Below, piece after piece: positions 35,266-44,519 of a stretch of 64,000 nt of DNA (within the stretch, counting starts at the first letter, position 1; the number at the start of each line of letters is the position of its first letter). The stretch lies in assembly GCF_000378105.1 (NCBI RefSeq), contig NZ_KB899247.1, positions 186,001 to 250,000 on the forward strand. The letters are read 5' to 3'. The notes under the pieces were generated by a model, which did no database searches, was not told the DNA's origin, and worked only from the letters and a program-made list of their open reading frames with translations. Both the position numbers and the translations under genes were made by a program. Origin of the DNA: Rubritalea marina DSM 17716 (GTDB lineage: Bacteria; Verrucomicrobiota; Verrucomicrobiia; Verrucomicrobiales; Akkermansiaceae).

Positions 35266-37473
35266 TTGTCTAGAGAATTCCAAGAGATCTATTTCAACCC
35301 ATCGAATGCAGACATCGTGATCGGCATTGTCTGCTGGGTTTTGCTCATTGTGTTCTCTTACCTCACAATAAAAAAATCCAAGAACCGATTGAAAGTAAGT
35401 CTTTTGGAGGCGATTCGATTCCTTTGTGTGACATGCGTGATTTTACTGCTTTGGGAGCCCTACCTCAAGTCGATCGAAATCCCTGAAACGTCTCCCAAAA
35501 TTGCTGTGCTCTGGGACGCTTCACAATCCATGAAAACAGTAGATGTACCTTCCTCTGCTGATGGTTCCGTCATTGCTCGGGAGCAATTAGTCTCTCAACT
35601 GTTGGCCTCAGAACTTTGGTCAGAAATTGCCACGAATGAGGACGCTGACTTGCTAGTGAGTGCTTTCTCAGAACCAGTTGATGGAATTGAAAACACAAGT
35701 GACTTATTCACGCCATTAGTGGATTTAGTGAATGATAACGATAACCTTCTCGCGGTGGTCATGCTCAGTGACGGTGATTGGAATGCAGGGTCACCACCGA
35801 TTTATGCGGCTCAGAAATTGCGAACCCAACAAGTACCGCTTTTCACCATTCCGATAGGATCAGCAACACCATTGCCCGATCTCATCTTAAGCGATATTGC
35901 CGCCCCAAGCTTCGGCATCCTAGGAGAACCTATTCAAATTTCATTCAAAGTAACATCCACCATAGATCGCGAAATCGTGCGCATGGTGAATTTCACCTGT
36001 AGTGAATCTGGACAACGAGTCACCAAGCAACTCACGATTCCGCCACGAGGCGAAGTTCAAGAAAGTGTCATTTGGAAGGTTGAGCGTGAGTCAGAATCCA
36101 AAGTGAACGTCCTGATCCCTCCAGTGAGTGATGAGGTCAATCTAGAAAACAACACCGGCAGCTTTATTGTGCGAGGTAAGGAAGAAGAGCTACGCGTGTT
36201 GGTGATCGATTCCACGCCACGCTGGGAATACCGATTCATCCGCAATGCCTTGTCTCGTGATCAACGAGTTTCGATTGATTGCCTGCTGTACCACCCGAGT
36301 GCAATTCCTGGTGGTGGTACGGATTACCTAGCGACATTCCCATCGGATCCGACGCAGCTCCAGCAGTACGATGTCGTCTTTGTCGGAGATGTGGGTATCA
36401 GCGAAGATCAACTCAGTGCCACAGAAGCGGAACTACTCGCTGGACTCGTTAAGAATCAGGCCACAGGTATTGTGTTCATCCCAGGTCAACGAGGACACCA
36501 ACAAAGCTTATTGGGCAGCCCCTTGGGGGAATTGATCCCTGTCGTCTTGGACGAATCAGCACCTGAGGGAGTCACTAGCGTCGCCCCTGTCAGCCTCTCA
36601 CTCACCAAACTAGGGCAAAGTTCGCTCCTCACCACCCTAGGTGATTCAGCCGCCGAGAATATCAAAATCTGGCAGTCATTGCCTGGGTTCTACTGGCACT
36701 CTGCGGTACTCAAAGCTAAAGCTGGAAGCCAAATACTGGCCACACACGGGCACAGTCGCAATCGCTTCGGTCGCCTTCCTCTGCTCGTTACCTCACAAGC
36801 TGGCAATGGCAAAGTACTCTACCTAGCTCACGATTCAGCCTGGCGTTGGAGGCGTGGAGTCGAAGACCTCTATCATTATCGATTCTGGGGGCAAGTGGCC
36901 CGATGGATGTCATACCAGAGGAAGATGGCCGTTGGGGATCGTATCAGGCTTTATTACACCCCAGAGCAACCTGAGCCAGGTCAAACTATCTACTTTTCTG
37001 CGAACGCCACAGCAGATGATGGTTCCCCACTCGCTGACGATCAAATTTCTCTCATGTTGATCTCTCCTACCAACAAGAGCCAATTGATCGACCTGAGCAA
37101 ATCCGATGACATCTGGGGTGGCTTCACTGGTTCAGCGTTGATTGACACATCTGGAGTTTGGAGGATCGAGGCACAAATTGGAACCGATGTAGAATCTAGA
37201 TTGAGCACCACGTTGATCTCCCCAGCGATCAACAAAGAAAAAATATCGCAAGAGGCACGCCCAGAGGTGCTTGCTGAAATGGCTAAGTTGACGGACGGGG
37301 CAATGTTAAGGCCAGAACAGTTAGGGTCATTCCCCAGCCTCATCGACGCTTTGGATGCGCCTGAGCCGCGCATCACTCTGCGACCTCTGTGGGGAGACGG
37401 TATCTATCTCTTCGCGATCCTTTCATTGCTCACCAGCTTTTGGGTGATTCGAAAACTCTATGGTTACTTTTAG
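35266..37473 (+). CDS. Large VWA / glutamine-amidotransferase-like membrane protein, 735 aa
   Basis: Two membrane helices lie at about 16-35 and 44-62. A VWA domain follows with DxSxS as LWDASQSMKTVD at about 80-91. The middle has an immunoglobulin-like region, and residues about 305-430 form a class I glutamine-amidotransferase-like fold (LRVLVIDSTPRWEYRFIRNAL; QQYDVVFVGDVG; GIVFIPGQRG) without an obvious catalytic cysteine. A final helix (YLFAILSLLTSFWVIRKLY) anchors the C-terminus. Such proteins occur beside MoxR/DUF58 genes in Planctomycetes and Verrucomicrobia. The start is TTG 35266, separated from the preceding stop (TAA 35260-35262) by one codon in the same frame. Confidence 0.85.
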   Translation: MSREFQEIYFNPSNADIVIGIVCWVLLIVFSYLTIKKSKNRLKVSLLEAIRFLCVTCVILLLWEPYLKSIEIPETSPKIAVLWDASQSMKTVDVPSSADGSVIAREQLVSQLLASELWSEIATNEDADLLVSAFSEPVDGIENTSDLFTPLVDLVNDNDNLLAVVMLSDGDWNAGSPPIYAAQKLRTQQVPLFTIPIGSATPLPDLILSDIAAPSFGILGEPIQISFKVTSTIDREIVRMVNFTCSESGQRVTKQLTIPPRGEVQESVIWKVERESESKVNVLIPPVSDEVNLENNTGSFIVRGKEEELRVLVIDSTPRWEYRFIRNALSRDQRVSIDCLLYHPSAIPGGGTDYLATFPSDPTQLQQYDVVFVGDVGISEDQLSATEAELLAGLVKNQATGIVFIPGQRGHQQSLLGSPLGELIPVVLDESAPEGVTSVAPVSLSLTKLGQSSLLTTLGDSAAENIKIWQSLPGFYWHSAVLKAKAGSQILATHGHSRNRFGRLPLLVTSQAGNGKVLYLAHDSAWRWRRGVEDLYHYRFWGQVARWMSYQRKMAVGDRIRLYYTPEQPEPGQTIYFSANATADDGSPLADDQISLMLISPTNKSQLIDLSKSDDIWGGFTGSALIDTSGVWRIEAQIGTDVESRLSTTLISPAINKEKISQEARPEVLAEMAKLTDGAMLRPEQLGSFPSLIDALDAPEPRITLRPLWGDGIYLFAILSLLTSFWVIRKLYGYF

Positions 37474-37481
37474 GGCTCGTT

Positions 37482-38024
37482 TTATAGAACGAAAAAGTAA
37501 TGTGCCAGAGTGATCGAGAAGTAGAGGAAGCTCAGACCAATGCTGCTTACCACACTCGCAATCATAAAGATCCAGAAGATCGGATTCATGAGATCTAGTA
37601 GACCAATAACATTGAGTGAGGTGTCGATCACGTCGCGTGAGTCCCAGGTGAGCCCAGCGAGTAGGATGATCCTACGTGTGTTCGCCACAATACCCTTCCC
37701 TTTGATCTCAGACTTGGACCGTCGGTTCGCATATCGCTCTTGAAGCACTTCATACGTTTCGCGAGAATTTGCCAGAGTTCTGGGAAGCCCCGCGACACCA
37801 TCGAGACTGAACCAATAAAAAGCGAGCCCTAGGATCGGCAAGAATGAACAATAGATTGGCACCAAAGACCAAGCTAAACTAGCCCCCCATGCGCCGAGTA
37901 GATACACAAAAAAGCAGAGAGCCATAACAGCATGCCCGAAAAGCAGTATCAATAGTGGTTTGATGCTAGCTTTGGCACCGCGCGAGATCAGCTGGATAAA
38001 CTGGATGAAGCGATCGTCTGGCAT
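37482..38024 (-). CDS. Small membrane protein, unknown function
   Basis: The 180 residues have four probable membrane helices (about 20-45, 47-70, 130-155 and 158-178) and a basic cytoplasmic loop (ERYANRRSKSEIKGKG) between pairs. I do not recognise a family. It is convergent with the VWA operon (8-base gap) and lies 41 bases downstream of recF on the same strand, so it may be the distal gene of a recF transcript. Confidence 0.65.
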   Translation of the reverse strand: MPDDRFIQFIQLISRGAKASIKPLLILLFGHAVMALCFFVYLLGAWGASLAWSLVPIYCSFLPILGLAFYWFSLDGVAGLPRTLANSRETYEVLQERYANRRSKSEIKGKGIVANTRRIILLAGLTWDSRDVIDTSLNVIGLLDLMNPIFWIFMIASVVSSIGLSFLYFSITLAHYFFVL

Positions 38025-38065
38025 AGATCAAAAGTGGACTCAATCGCCCCAAGTGGCAATCATGA

Positions 38066-39139
38066 TTACGAGGATTCGCCAGTCACCGCCGGGCAAACCA
38101 CGCCGTCCCGCACCATATATTTGGCCCAATTCTGACTGTCCCCATCGAACCAATCGATCGATGTCGTGGTGATGAATTTCTGTGCAGAACTGGGTAGGTA
38201 GTCCATCAGCGCTTGTCTACGCCCGGGATCTAACTCCCCAAAGATGTCATCTAACAAATAGATGGGACTCCGAAGCAACTTCTCATAGAGCATATCTCCT
38301 TGGGCTAACTTGAGTGCGATAGCCAATGTGCGTTGTTGCCCCTCGCTGGCAAACTCATCTGCTGGCATTCCATTGAGTGTGATCTTGAGGTCGTCGCGGT
38401 GAGGCCCCACCACGCACTGCTTCTGTCTGCGTTCACTTTCTTGGGACTCCTGCAAAGCCGCTTCCACTCCTCCAGTGCATGCGCAAAGATACTCTAGCTC
38501 GATTGGTTCATCTTTCCCGCTGATGGCTTGTTGTGCGCGATGCACGACTGGCCCTAAGGCTTCCACGACCTTCTTGCGTGACTCAATCAAATAATCGCCG
38601 TAGCTCGCCATGACCACTGCGTATGCCTGAAGCTCCTGCGCGCTTGGCTGCTGGCTCTTGAGCACGATGTTACGAGCTTTCAAGGCACGGCGGTAGCGAG
38701 ACAGCGCCTGACGGTAGCGTGGATCGAGCTGAGAGCATAAAAAGTCGAGGTAACGTCTGCGAACACTGCCACTACCGCGAATGAGGTCAATGTCATCATT
38801 GCCCATCCAGACGATTAAGCCGCTTTCCTGTAAATACTCAGACTGCCTCTCGAGAGGCTCTCCATCCACCGTGTGTTTGGTGCCACCACGGTTGTAGCCG
38901 ACTTGCAGTTCGACATCACCAAGTAATCCAGCCACCCCCATACCTGAGGAGTCAAACTTCACGGTTGAGCGAAGCGACTTAGCGCGCGGTGAATGCAACC
39001 TCTGAAGGATACATATAGACTCTAAAATAGAGGTCTTCCCTTGAGCGTTCTCACCGATAAAGACATTGCACGCATGATCAAACTCTAGGCTCAAGCCGTC
39101 GAAGCAACGAAAATTTAAGAGCCTAAGTTCTGTGAGCAT
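38066..39139 (-). CDS. recF: DNA replication and repair protein RecF
   Basis: RecF is an SMC-like ATPase that acts with RecO and RecR at gaps. The 357 residues begin MLTELRLLNFRCFDGLSLEF. Walker A is GENAQGKTSILE (about residues 29-40), the signature region is EFASEGQQRTLAIALKLAQG and Walker B is IYLLDDIFGELD. The usual neighbours dnaA, dnaN and gyrB are absent, so recF has left the classic origin cluster in this genome. It starts 16 bases after the stop of pyrF, and the pair is probably cotranscribed. Confidence 0.95.
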   Translation of the reverse strand: MLTELRLLNFRCFDGLSLEFDHACNVFIGENAQGKTSILESICILQRLHSPRAKSLRSTVKFDSSGMGVAGLLGDVELQVGYNRGGTKHTVDGEPLERQSEYLQESGLIVWMGNDDIDLIRGSGSVRRRYLDFLCSQLDPRYRQALSRYRRALKARNIVLKSQQPSAQELQAYAVVMASYGDYLIESRKKVVEALGPVVHRAQQAISGKDEPIELEYLCACTGGVEAALQESQESERRQKQCVVGPHRDDLKITLNGMPADEFASEGQQRTLAIALKLAQGDMLYEKLLRSPIYLLDDIFGELDPGRRQALMDYLPSSAQKFITTTSIDWFDGDSQNWAKYMVRDGVVCPAVTGESS

Positions 39140-39155
39140 GCGATTGATTGGTGAA

Positions 39156-39950
39156 CTACGCCACTGGGTAAGCGCGCGCGATCATCTGCGCCCATTCATC
39201 AGCCTTCTGTGCGTATCCTTTTTCAGGTTCTTTGTACATGATGCCGCGAGACACGTTGATCGTATCTGGCGCGGTGCGTGTGCTATTGGCAAAATTGTCC
39301 AGGTCACCACCTTGAGCACCCAAGCCTGGGATAAGCAATGGATAGTCTTGGATGCGCCCTAATACGTCGGCAGAGGCATTCGTGAGCCCGACCACCATGC
39401 CCACATCAGTGGCTCTACCCTCATTCTTGGCTCGCGTGCAGATCTCTTGAACCAGTTCGAACATGTAGCGATCGCCGACCATTTGACGCATGAAGTCCGC
39501 TGAACCCGGATTGGATGTTACCGCAAGAATGTAGATCGCCTTCCCCTCCCAATCGAGGAATGGCTCAATCGTGTCATAACCTAAAAATGGGTTGAGCGTC
39601 ACGGCGTCCACATTCCAGTTTTTGAAATAGGACTGAGCATAGTACTTTTGAGTCTCTCCGATATCAGACCGTTTTGCGTCTAGAATCACAGGAACCTCTG
39701 CTGGCATCTCTCCTAACATTTCTTCTAAAATCTCCAAGCCACGCAAGCCCATTGCTTCAAAATATGCCATATTCGGCTTGAATGCGGCTGCCTGCTCCCA
39801 AGTTTCGCCAATCACGCGTTTGAGCAATTCAGGAATAGCATCGACACCTCCAGAATCTTGTGGGCGAGGGTCTAAGCCCACGCAAAGGCGGGATCCGGTC
39901 TGGGTGATTCGGTTGCTTAATTTCTCAGCGTAGCGCATGGTCTCAGTCAT
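39156..39950 (-). CDS. pyrF: Orotidine 5'-phosphate decarboxylase, type 2
   Basis: PyrF makes UMP from OMP. The 264 residues fit the type 2 subfamily: the catalytic Lys/Asp set is in VILDAKRSDIGETQKYYAQS (about residues 89-108), followed by VTLNPFLGYDTIEPFL, VTSNPGSADF and LIPGLGAQGGD. The sequence GGTGA lies six bases before ATG 39950, one of the few possible Shine-Dalgarno sites seen here. It lies upstream of recF on the same strand. Confidence 0.94.
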   Translation of the reverse strand: MTETMRYAEKLSNRITQTGSRLCVGLDPRPQDSGGVDAIPELLKRVIGETWEQAAAFKPNMAYFEAMGLRGLEILEEMLGEMPAEVPVILDAKRSDIGETQKYYAQSYFKNWNVDAVTLNPFLGYDTIEPFLDWEGKAIYILAVTSNPGSADFMRQMVGDRYMFELVQEICTRAKNEGRATDVGMVVGLTNASADVLGRIQDYPLLIPGLGAQGGDLDNFANSTRTAPDTINVSRGIMYKEPEKGYAQKADEWAQMIARAYPVA

Positions 39951-40066
39951 GCTGTATCACCAAGTCCTGATCAAGCATAATCACTGGAATATGGGCCTAT
40001 CAAAAAACCTCGCACTTGATAGAATTCGATCTTGAGCGTGATCAGAAATCAGTAATGATACTGAGT

Positions 40067-40423
40067 ATGCAAGAGGCTACGGATCAAATTCACAAGTTCC
40101 TTCAGTTTATCACACTCCAGTTTATCCAGCGTCCTCAGGATGCTCAGTTGAAGGTGGCAGAAGTTGCTGAGGATCACGTCCGTTTTCGTATCGTTCTGCA
40201 CCATACTGACGTAGCCATCCTCATTGGTCGCAATGGTTTCACCGCTAGCGCCATTCGCAATGTCCTCAAAGCAGCAGCTATCAAGCATGGCATCACAGCC
40301 ACGCTGCAAATTCTCTCGCATGAGGAAGAGAAACAAAGAGCCGAAAACGCAGCACCATTCCAGGATGAACACCATGAGGGTGACTCAGCTGATGAGACTG
40401 ATGATGAAGCGCTCGAGGACTAG
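40067..40423 (+). CDS. KH-domain RNA-binding protein (KhpA-like)
   Basis: The 118 residues from ATG 40067 carry a single type II KH domain: RFRIVLHHTDVAILIGRNGFTASAIRNVLKAAAIKHG, with the GRNG loop at about 60-63 in place of GxxG. KhpA proteins bind RNA broadly and, with KhpB, affect cell division in Gram-positives. The C-terminal 25 residues are strikingly acidic (HHEGDSADETDDEALED). An upstream ATG at 40055 is also in frame. The usual rpsP-rimM context of khpA is absent. The gene stands alone between pyrF and the protease. Confidence 0.75.
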   Translation: MQEATDQIHKFLQFITLQFIQRPQDAQLKVAEVAEDHVRFRIVLHHTDVAILIGRNGFTASAIRNVLKAAAIKHGITATLQILSHEEEKQRAENAAPFQDEHHEGDSADETDDEALED

Positions 40424-40474
40424 CTTTCTAGCTCGGAAATATCCAAGCTAGAAATTAGAAACTCGCTCTCCCCA

Positions 40475-43400
40475 TTAGCGAGAAATCACGACTCGGTAGA
40501 AGCGTTTGGGGTTGGTTGCGGCGTCGCTTGGCAAGTTAATGGACACCCCTTCGCCCGTATTGAACGGGACATTTTCTTGGTAGACCAGCCAAGTTGCGTC
40601 GGGCCCGAGGGTCTCAGCATATTCAATCGTGTACGATCTACCAGCTACTGTTTCCCACTGCATCGTGATCTCATTAGAGTTGTTTCCGGGAAGCACAACT
40701 GGCTTGAATATAGAATCTGGGCTAGAATTGCTGGTGCCTACAATATCTTCTTGCCAGTCAAAGACCCCATCACCATCCGAATCAACCGTGTTGTCGGTGA
40801 GCACCAGAGCAATCTCATTGGCTACGCTGCTTTGATCCAAAGTGACCACAAGTCCTAAATCTGGTGAAAAGTTTTGAAGAGTGATGTTCGTGAAGGTGTT
40901 GAGGAGCGAACCGGCTTGCACCAGAGGGATCCGAGCTGCTCCGCCGCTGTAATTTGTACCATCGACCACGAGGGCTGCGTTTGCCACGCTGGCCCAGCTG
41001 GTAGTTACCATTGGGCTAACGCCATCAGCGTCCAGCTGGAATTCTAGAGTCGACCCAGAAATAGCATTTAGGAAGCCCAAGTTGATATCGGCCTCATCAC
41101 CGTCTACGGTGAACGTGTTGAAAAACAATGTTTGAACGCTGATATCTATATCCCCTCCTTTGACAGTGATACCCGCATGGAGCGAACAGGCCAATGTGGC
41201 GACATTGGCTCCTGTCAACTGGATTGCCCCGGACTCAATAACAAAAGCACCTCTATACGATCCTGACCCTATACTCACGCTGGTTGGGTCACTGGCGTAG
41301 TCTTTGACTAAATTGCCTCCACGAATCGTCATCGCACTTGTAGAAGGTAGATTGATCCCTGCTGATGGCTGAAAGTCTAGCGTCGCATCATCTACTAGAA
41401 TGGTGGAGTTTTCTGGCAAGATCAAAGAGGAAATCATCTCTACGTTGTCACCATTATCAATTGCTGCCACGTCACCGCTCACTGGTGCGACGCCCGTTGA
41501 CCAGTTGTTGGCAGTTTCCCATTGGCTATCACCAGCGGTTCCCGTCCAGTACATGCTTGGCACCGTGGTAGCACTAAAGATCTGCTGCACCTTACTTTGG
41601 GAAATTGCCACATCAAATAACTGAACATCATCGATTAAGCCATCCCAGCTGTTGACCCCCACACCATTTGCGGAGCCGATATAGAAGTCTCCTACTTCCG
41701 CGAGTGCCAATGTGTTCCCTGAGCTCGTAGCAAATTCTTCACCATTGATATAAATCTTCATTTCACCGGTGCTAGAATTCTTGGTGAATGCGTAATGATT
41801 CCAGCGTTCTTTATACTGAGTTGTGGCTGCGGCACCAGAAAGTCGATCAGTGCCAGAACCAGATCCAGCATCCCAATAGATCCAGCCGTTATCCCACGGT
41901 AAGTGAAGGTTCAATCCTGGGCCGCTCACGATCGAGTTGGCACGTGGAAGAGAATCGTCCCCAAATGCCCAGAACATGACGGTGATTGCGTCGGAAATCT
42001 GGCTCCGAGCTGCGCTCGGGATGCTGAATCCACGATTGGCATTGCTATCGTCAGCATCAATCTCTAACGCTTCATCGATGGCGCCAATAGCCCCTAAGTT
42101 ACCACTCAAGAGTGTGGCGTCAAAGCCATTACCTGAGCTATCGTGAAGTGTGGTTCCTAAAGTTTCATCCAGCTTGTAATGTGCAAACGGGACCATTTCG
42201 AGGATGTTTAGACTGAAGGTATTACTCTGCAGCACGGTTCCGCCGTCTATCGTTGCGTAGATTTGATAATCATTACCGCTAATGAGCCCAGTCTCGGGCA
42301 CCAAGAAAGAATAGTTTCTGAGGGAAGCTGACACGTCGGTCTCAAGCTGCATCACAAACTGCCCAGCTTTGTGAAGAGCGAATGATACAGTTGTCGTGTG
42401 GTCACCAGCGAATACGGCGTAATCGATTTCTTCAGTCGAGCTGTATGACGCTAGTGGCTGGATGACAAATTGCTCAGTCGCGCGTGTTTGGTGGTTCGCA
42501 TGAATCGCTCTCCTCCCCCCCACTCGTTCGTTGTTGTTTGCGCCAAGTGTGGTATAAGTTCCATCGTAGCCATTGGTGATGTTGCCGCCGCTCACATATG
42601 TGAAAGTGCCTTCGGAGAAGTCACCTGGGAAGCTTGGGTTATCAGCATAGGAAAAGGCTGCGCTCCCCCCTCCATAGAGCAGACTGGGATCCATGTAAGG
42701 ATCTAAGCTTCCATCGTATCCCACAGCCGCACCAAGGGGAACAGATATAGTGCCGCCAACATTATCAGCCACAGCATCATAGTTCTGATCTGGATCAGAG
42801 AGGTAACCAATGCGTGGGCCAGCACTATTCAGTGAATTGTTGTAAACATCTTCAGCGGTGGTGTAGGACATCACGGTGCGGTAGTTATACCCCTGCACCC
42901 GCATCCTCCAGCCATAGTGGATTTCATTCACTAGGTCGTTGTTGTATCCACCATCACCATAACTGTGGTTGGCTCCAAAGTTGTGACAAATTTCATGCGG
43001 GAAAGAAGAACCAGTCGATGCCGCAAAATTTGATCCAAATATAAAACCTTCATACACGTAATTCCCTCCTGGGGTCCAAGCAGATCCGCCGCCGCCTACG
43101 TACATCCTACCGCTAATATCGGCACCCAGTTGTGCCTGGAGGGTGTTATGGTCTGCAGCTTCATTTGGGCGAACGATTCCACCTGAAGCAACGGTTTCGA
43201 GGCCGGTACCCAATAGGTAAAAAGCGGTGTCATTAAGCTGACTGTTGTTGAAGAGCTCAGTGGTAGAATCGATATGTGCAATAATTTTGGCTTCGGTTGC
43301 ACTTACGCCGCCGAGCGTATCAGCGGCAGATTGTGAGTAGGTGACAACTACATCAACTTTGTAGGTAATGCCATCATTGTTCACACCAGCCTGATCCGAC

Positions 43401-44302
43401 GACGTGCCTGCGGATTCTTGGATGTCTGCAGAGACCCCCGCAGGAAGCCCGTCGATTTCAGGCGATATGGCACCATGCTCAATGGCCGACTCGAGCGCAT
43501 CACTGCCCCCTTCAACCCCATGCGTAGGGCAATCTGCGCCGAGGCCACATGTGCCATACACATTCCCCTCAGTGTCGAGTTCGCGAATGGCGGTCAATCC
43601 ATTCCCAGCAGAAGCATACTCAATAATACGATGAGGATTCACCTCGTGAATCGTGCCGTACATCACGCCATCGTGAAACACCAAGAGAGTCTCGTTGGTC
43701 TGCTGGTCTGAGCTACTACCAAAAAGAGTCACAGTGTGTTCACCACGGTCATAAGTGCGCTGAACGCTGACATTTAGCGAATCCTCCTCATTGATCGGTA
43801 AAGATAGAAACTCTGCATCCGACTGCATGAATTCCTCAATCACACCCAAATCGAGTTCAGCCTCCACAACCGATGCCGTGATCTCTGACTGACTCAAACT
43901 CCCGGTAATCGTTGTGCTGACATTTTGCAGAGGTGATGCAGAAAAGACTTTGCCTGGTTGGTACACGCGCTCACGAACTTGCATTTCTGGATACAACATT
44001 GTTTCCTTCATCGCACGATTCAAGTCACGTTCAGGCTGCGCTTTGAATCGCACCTGATTGGAGGATTTACTGTAGCGAGGAACCGATGAAGTTATTGCCA
44101 ATGGATCGAAAGGGTCAACAGATGCCTCATGTTCGTGATGGTGATCATCATCCGCCATGTCAGACTTGGCTTCATCAACTTGATGTTGCAACTGCGTCGA
44201 TTCCGAGAGGTCACGATCATGCGTGATCCAGATAATGCCGGCCGAGAGCACAGAAAGTCCAGCCACCAACTTGAATAGGGTGTTTTTGTTAGGGTTTTTC
44301 AT
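40475..44302 (-). CDS. Secreted metzincin protease with LamG-like domain, 1275 aa
   Basis: The N-terminus has one membrane segment or uncleaved signal (KLVAGLSVLSAGIIWIT). The catalytic domain contains HEICHNFGANH at residues 436-446, the HExxHxxGxxH zinc signature of metzincins, and a probable Met-turn in YRTVMSYTTAED. This places it near the reprolysin (M12B-like) group. A LamG/concanavalin-like domain starts at about 705 (AHYKLDETLGTTLHDSSGNG). A beta-helix-like region follows (about 910-1150), and the end is a domain typical of Verrucomicrobia exoproteins (RSYTIEYAETLGPDATWLVY). A histidine/acidic stretch (DMADDDHHHEHEAS) lies near residues 48-61. Substrate is unknown. Confidence 0.85.
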   Translation of the reverse strand: MKNPNKNTLFKLVAGLSVLSAGIIWITHDRDLSESTQLQHQVDEAKSDMADDDHHHEHEASVDPFDPLAITSSVPRYSKSSNQVRFKAQPERDLNRAMKETMLYPEMQVRERVYQPGKVFSASPLQNVSTTITGSLSQSEITASVVEAELDLGVIEEFMQSDAEFLSLPINEEDSLNVSVQRTYDRGEHTVTLFGSSSDQQTNETLLVFHDGVMYGTIHEVNPHRIIEYASAGNGLTAIRELDTEGNVYGTCGLGADCPTHGVEGGSDALESAIEHGAISPEIDGLPAGVSADIQESAGTSSDQAGVNNDGITYKVDVVVTYSQSAADTLGGVSATEAKIIAHIDSTTELFNNSQLNDTAFYLLGTGLETVASGGIVRPNEAADHNTLQAQLGADISGRMYVGGGGSAWTPGGNYVYEGFIFGSNFAASTGSSFPHEICHNFGANHSYGDGGYNNDLVNEIHYGWRMRVQGYNYRTVMSYTTAEDVYNNSLNSAGPRIGYLSDPDQNYDAVADNVGGTISVPLGAAVGYDGSLDPYMDPSLLYGGGSAAFSYADNPSFPGDFSEGTFTYVSGGNITNGYDGTYTTLGANNNERVGGRRAIHANHQTRATEQFVIQPLASYSSTEEIDYAVFAGDHTTTVSFALHKAGQFVMQLETDVSASLRNYSFLVPETGLISGNDYQIYATIDGGTVLQSNTFSLNILEMVPFAHYKLDETLGTTLHDSSGNGFDATLLSGNLGAIGAIDEALEIDADDSNANRGFSIPSAARSQISDAITVMFWAFGDDSLPRANSIVSGPGLNLHLPWDNGWIYWDAGSGSGTDRLSGAAATTQYKERWNHYAFTKNSSTGEMKIYINGEEFATSSGNTLALAEVGDFYIGSANGVGVNSWDGLIDDVQLFDVAISQSKVQQIFSATTVPSMYWTGTAGDSQWETANNWSTGVAPVSGDVAAIDNGDNVEMISSLILPENSTILVDDATLDFQPSAGINLPSTSAMTIRGGNLVKDYASDPTSVSIGSGSYRGAFVIESGAIQLTGANVATLACSLHAGITVKGGDIDISVQTLFFNTFTVDGDEADINLGFLNAISGSTLEFQLDADGVSPMVTTSWASVANAALVVDGTNYSGGAARIPLVQAGSLLNTFTNITLQNFSPDLGLVVTLDQSSVANEIALVLTDNTVDSDGDGVFDWQEDIVGTSNSSPDSIFKPVVLPGNNSNEITMQWETVAGRSYTIEYAETLGPDATWLVYQENVPFNTGEGVSINLPSDAATNPKRFYRVVISR

Positions 44303-44475
44303 CAGGGTATAAGGGATTAATTTACCAGACCATCAGATAGTCCGTAATCCTCAATTATTAGGATACATTCACAGCCGAACGTGACGAAATGTCAACATGT
44401 TAGCTTCAGGCACCAAAATGTGAGACATCAGTGCATATGAAGAGAGGCTCCTCAACTGATGAACCCAGCACACCC

Positions 44476-44498
44476 CCTCTTCAAGTAAACTGAAGAGG
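44476..44498. other. Hairpin in the gap between the protease and PopT genes
   Basis: The arms CCTCTTCA and TGAAGAGG are perfect with a seven-base loop. There is no T-run on the minus strand, where it would follow the DUF368 gene by about 20 bases. It may be a weak terminator or an mRNA 3' stabiliser. Confidence 0.4.
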
Positions 44499-44519
44499 AA
44501 ACAGGCATAAAGGCCCTGG

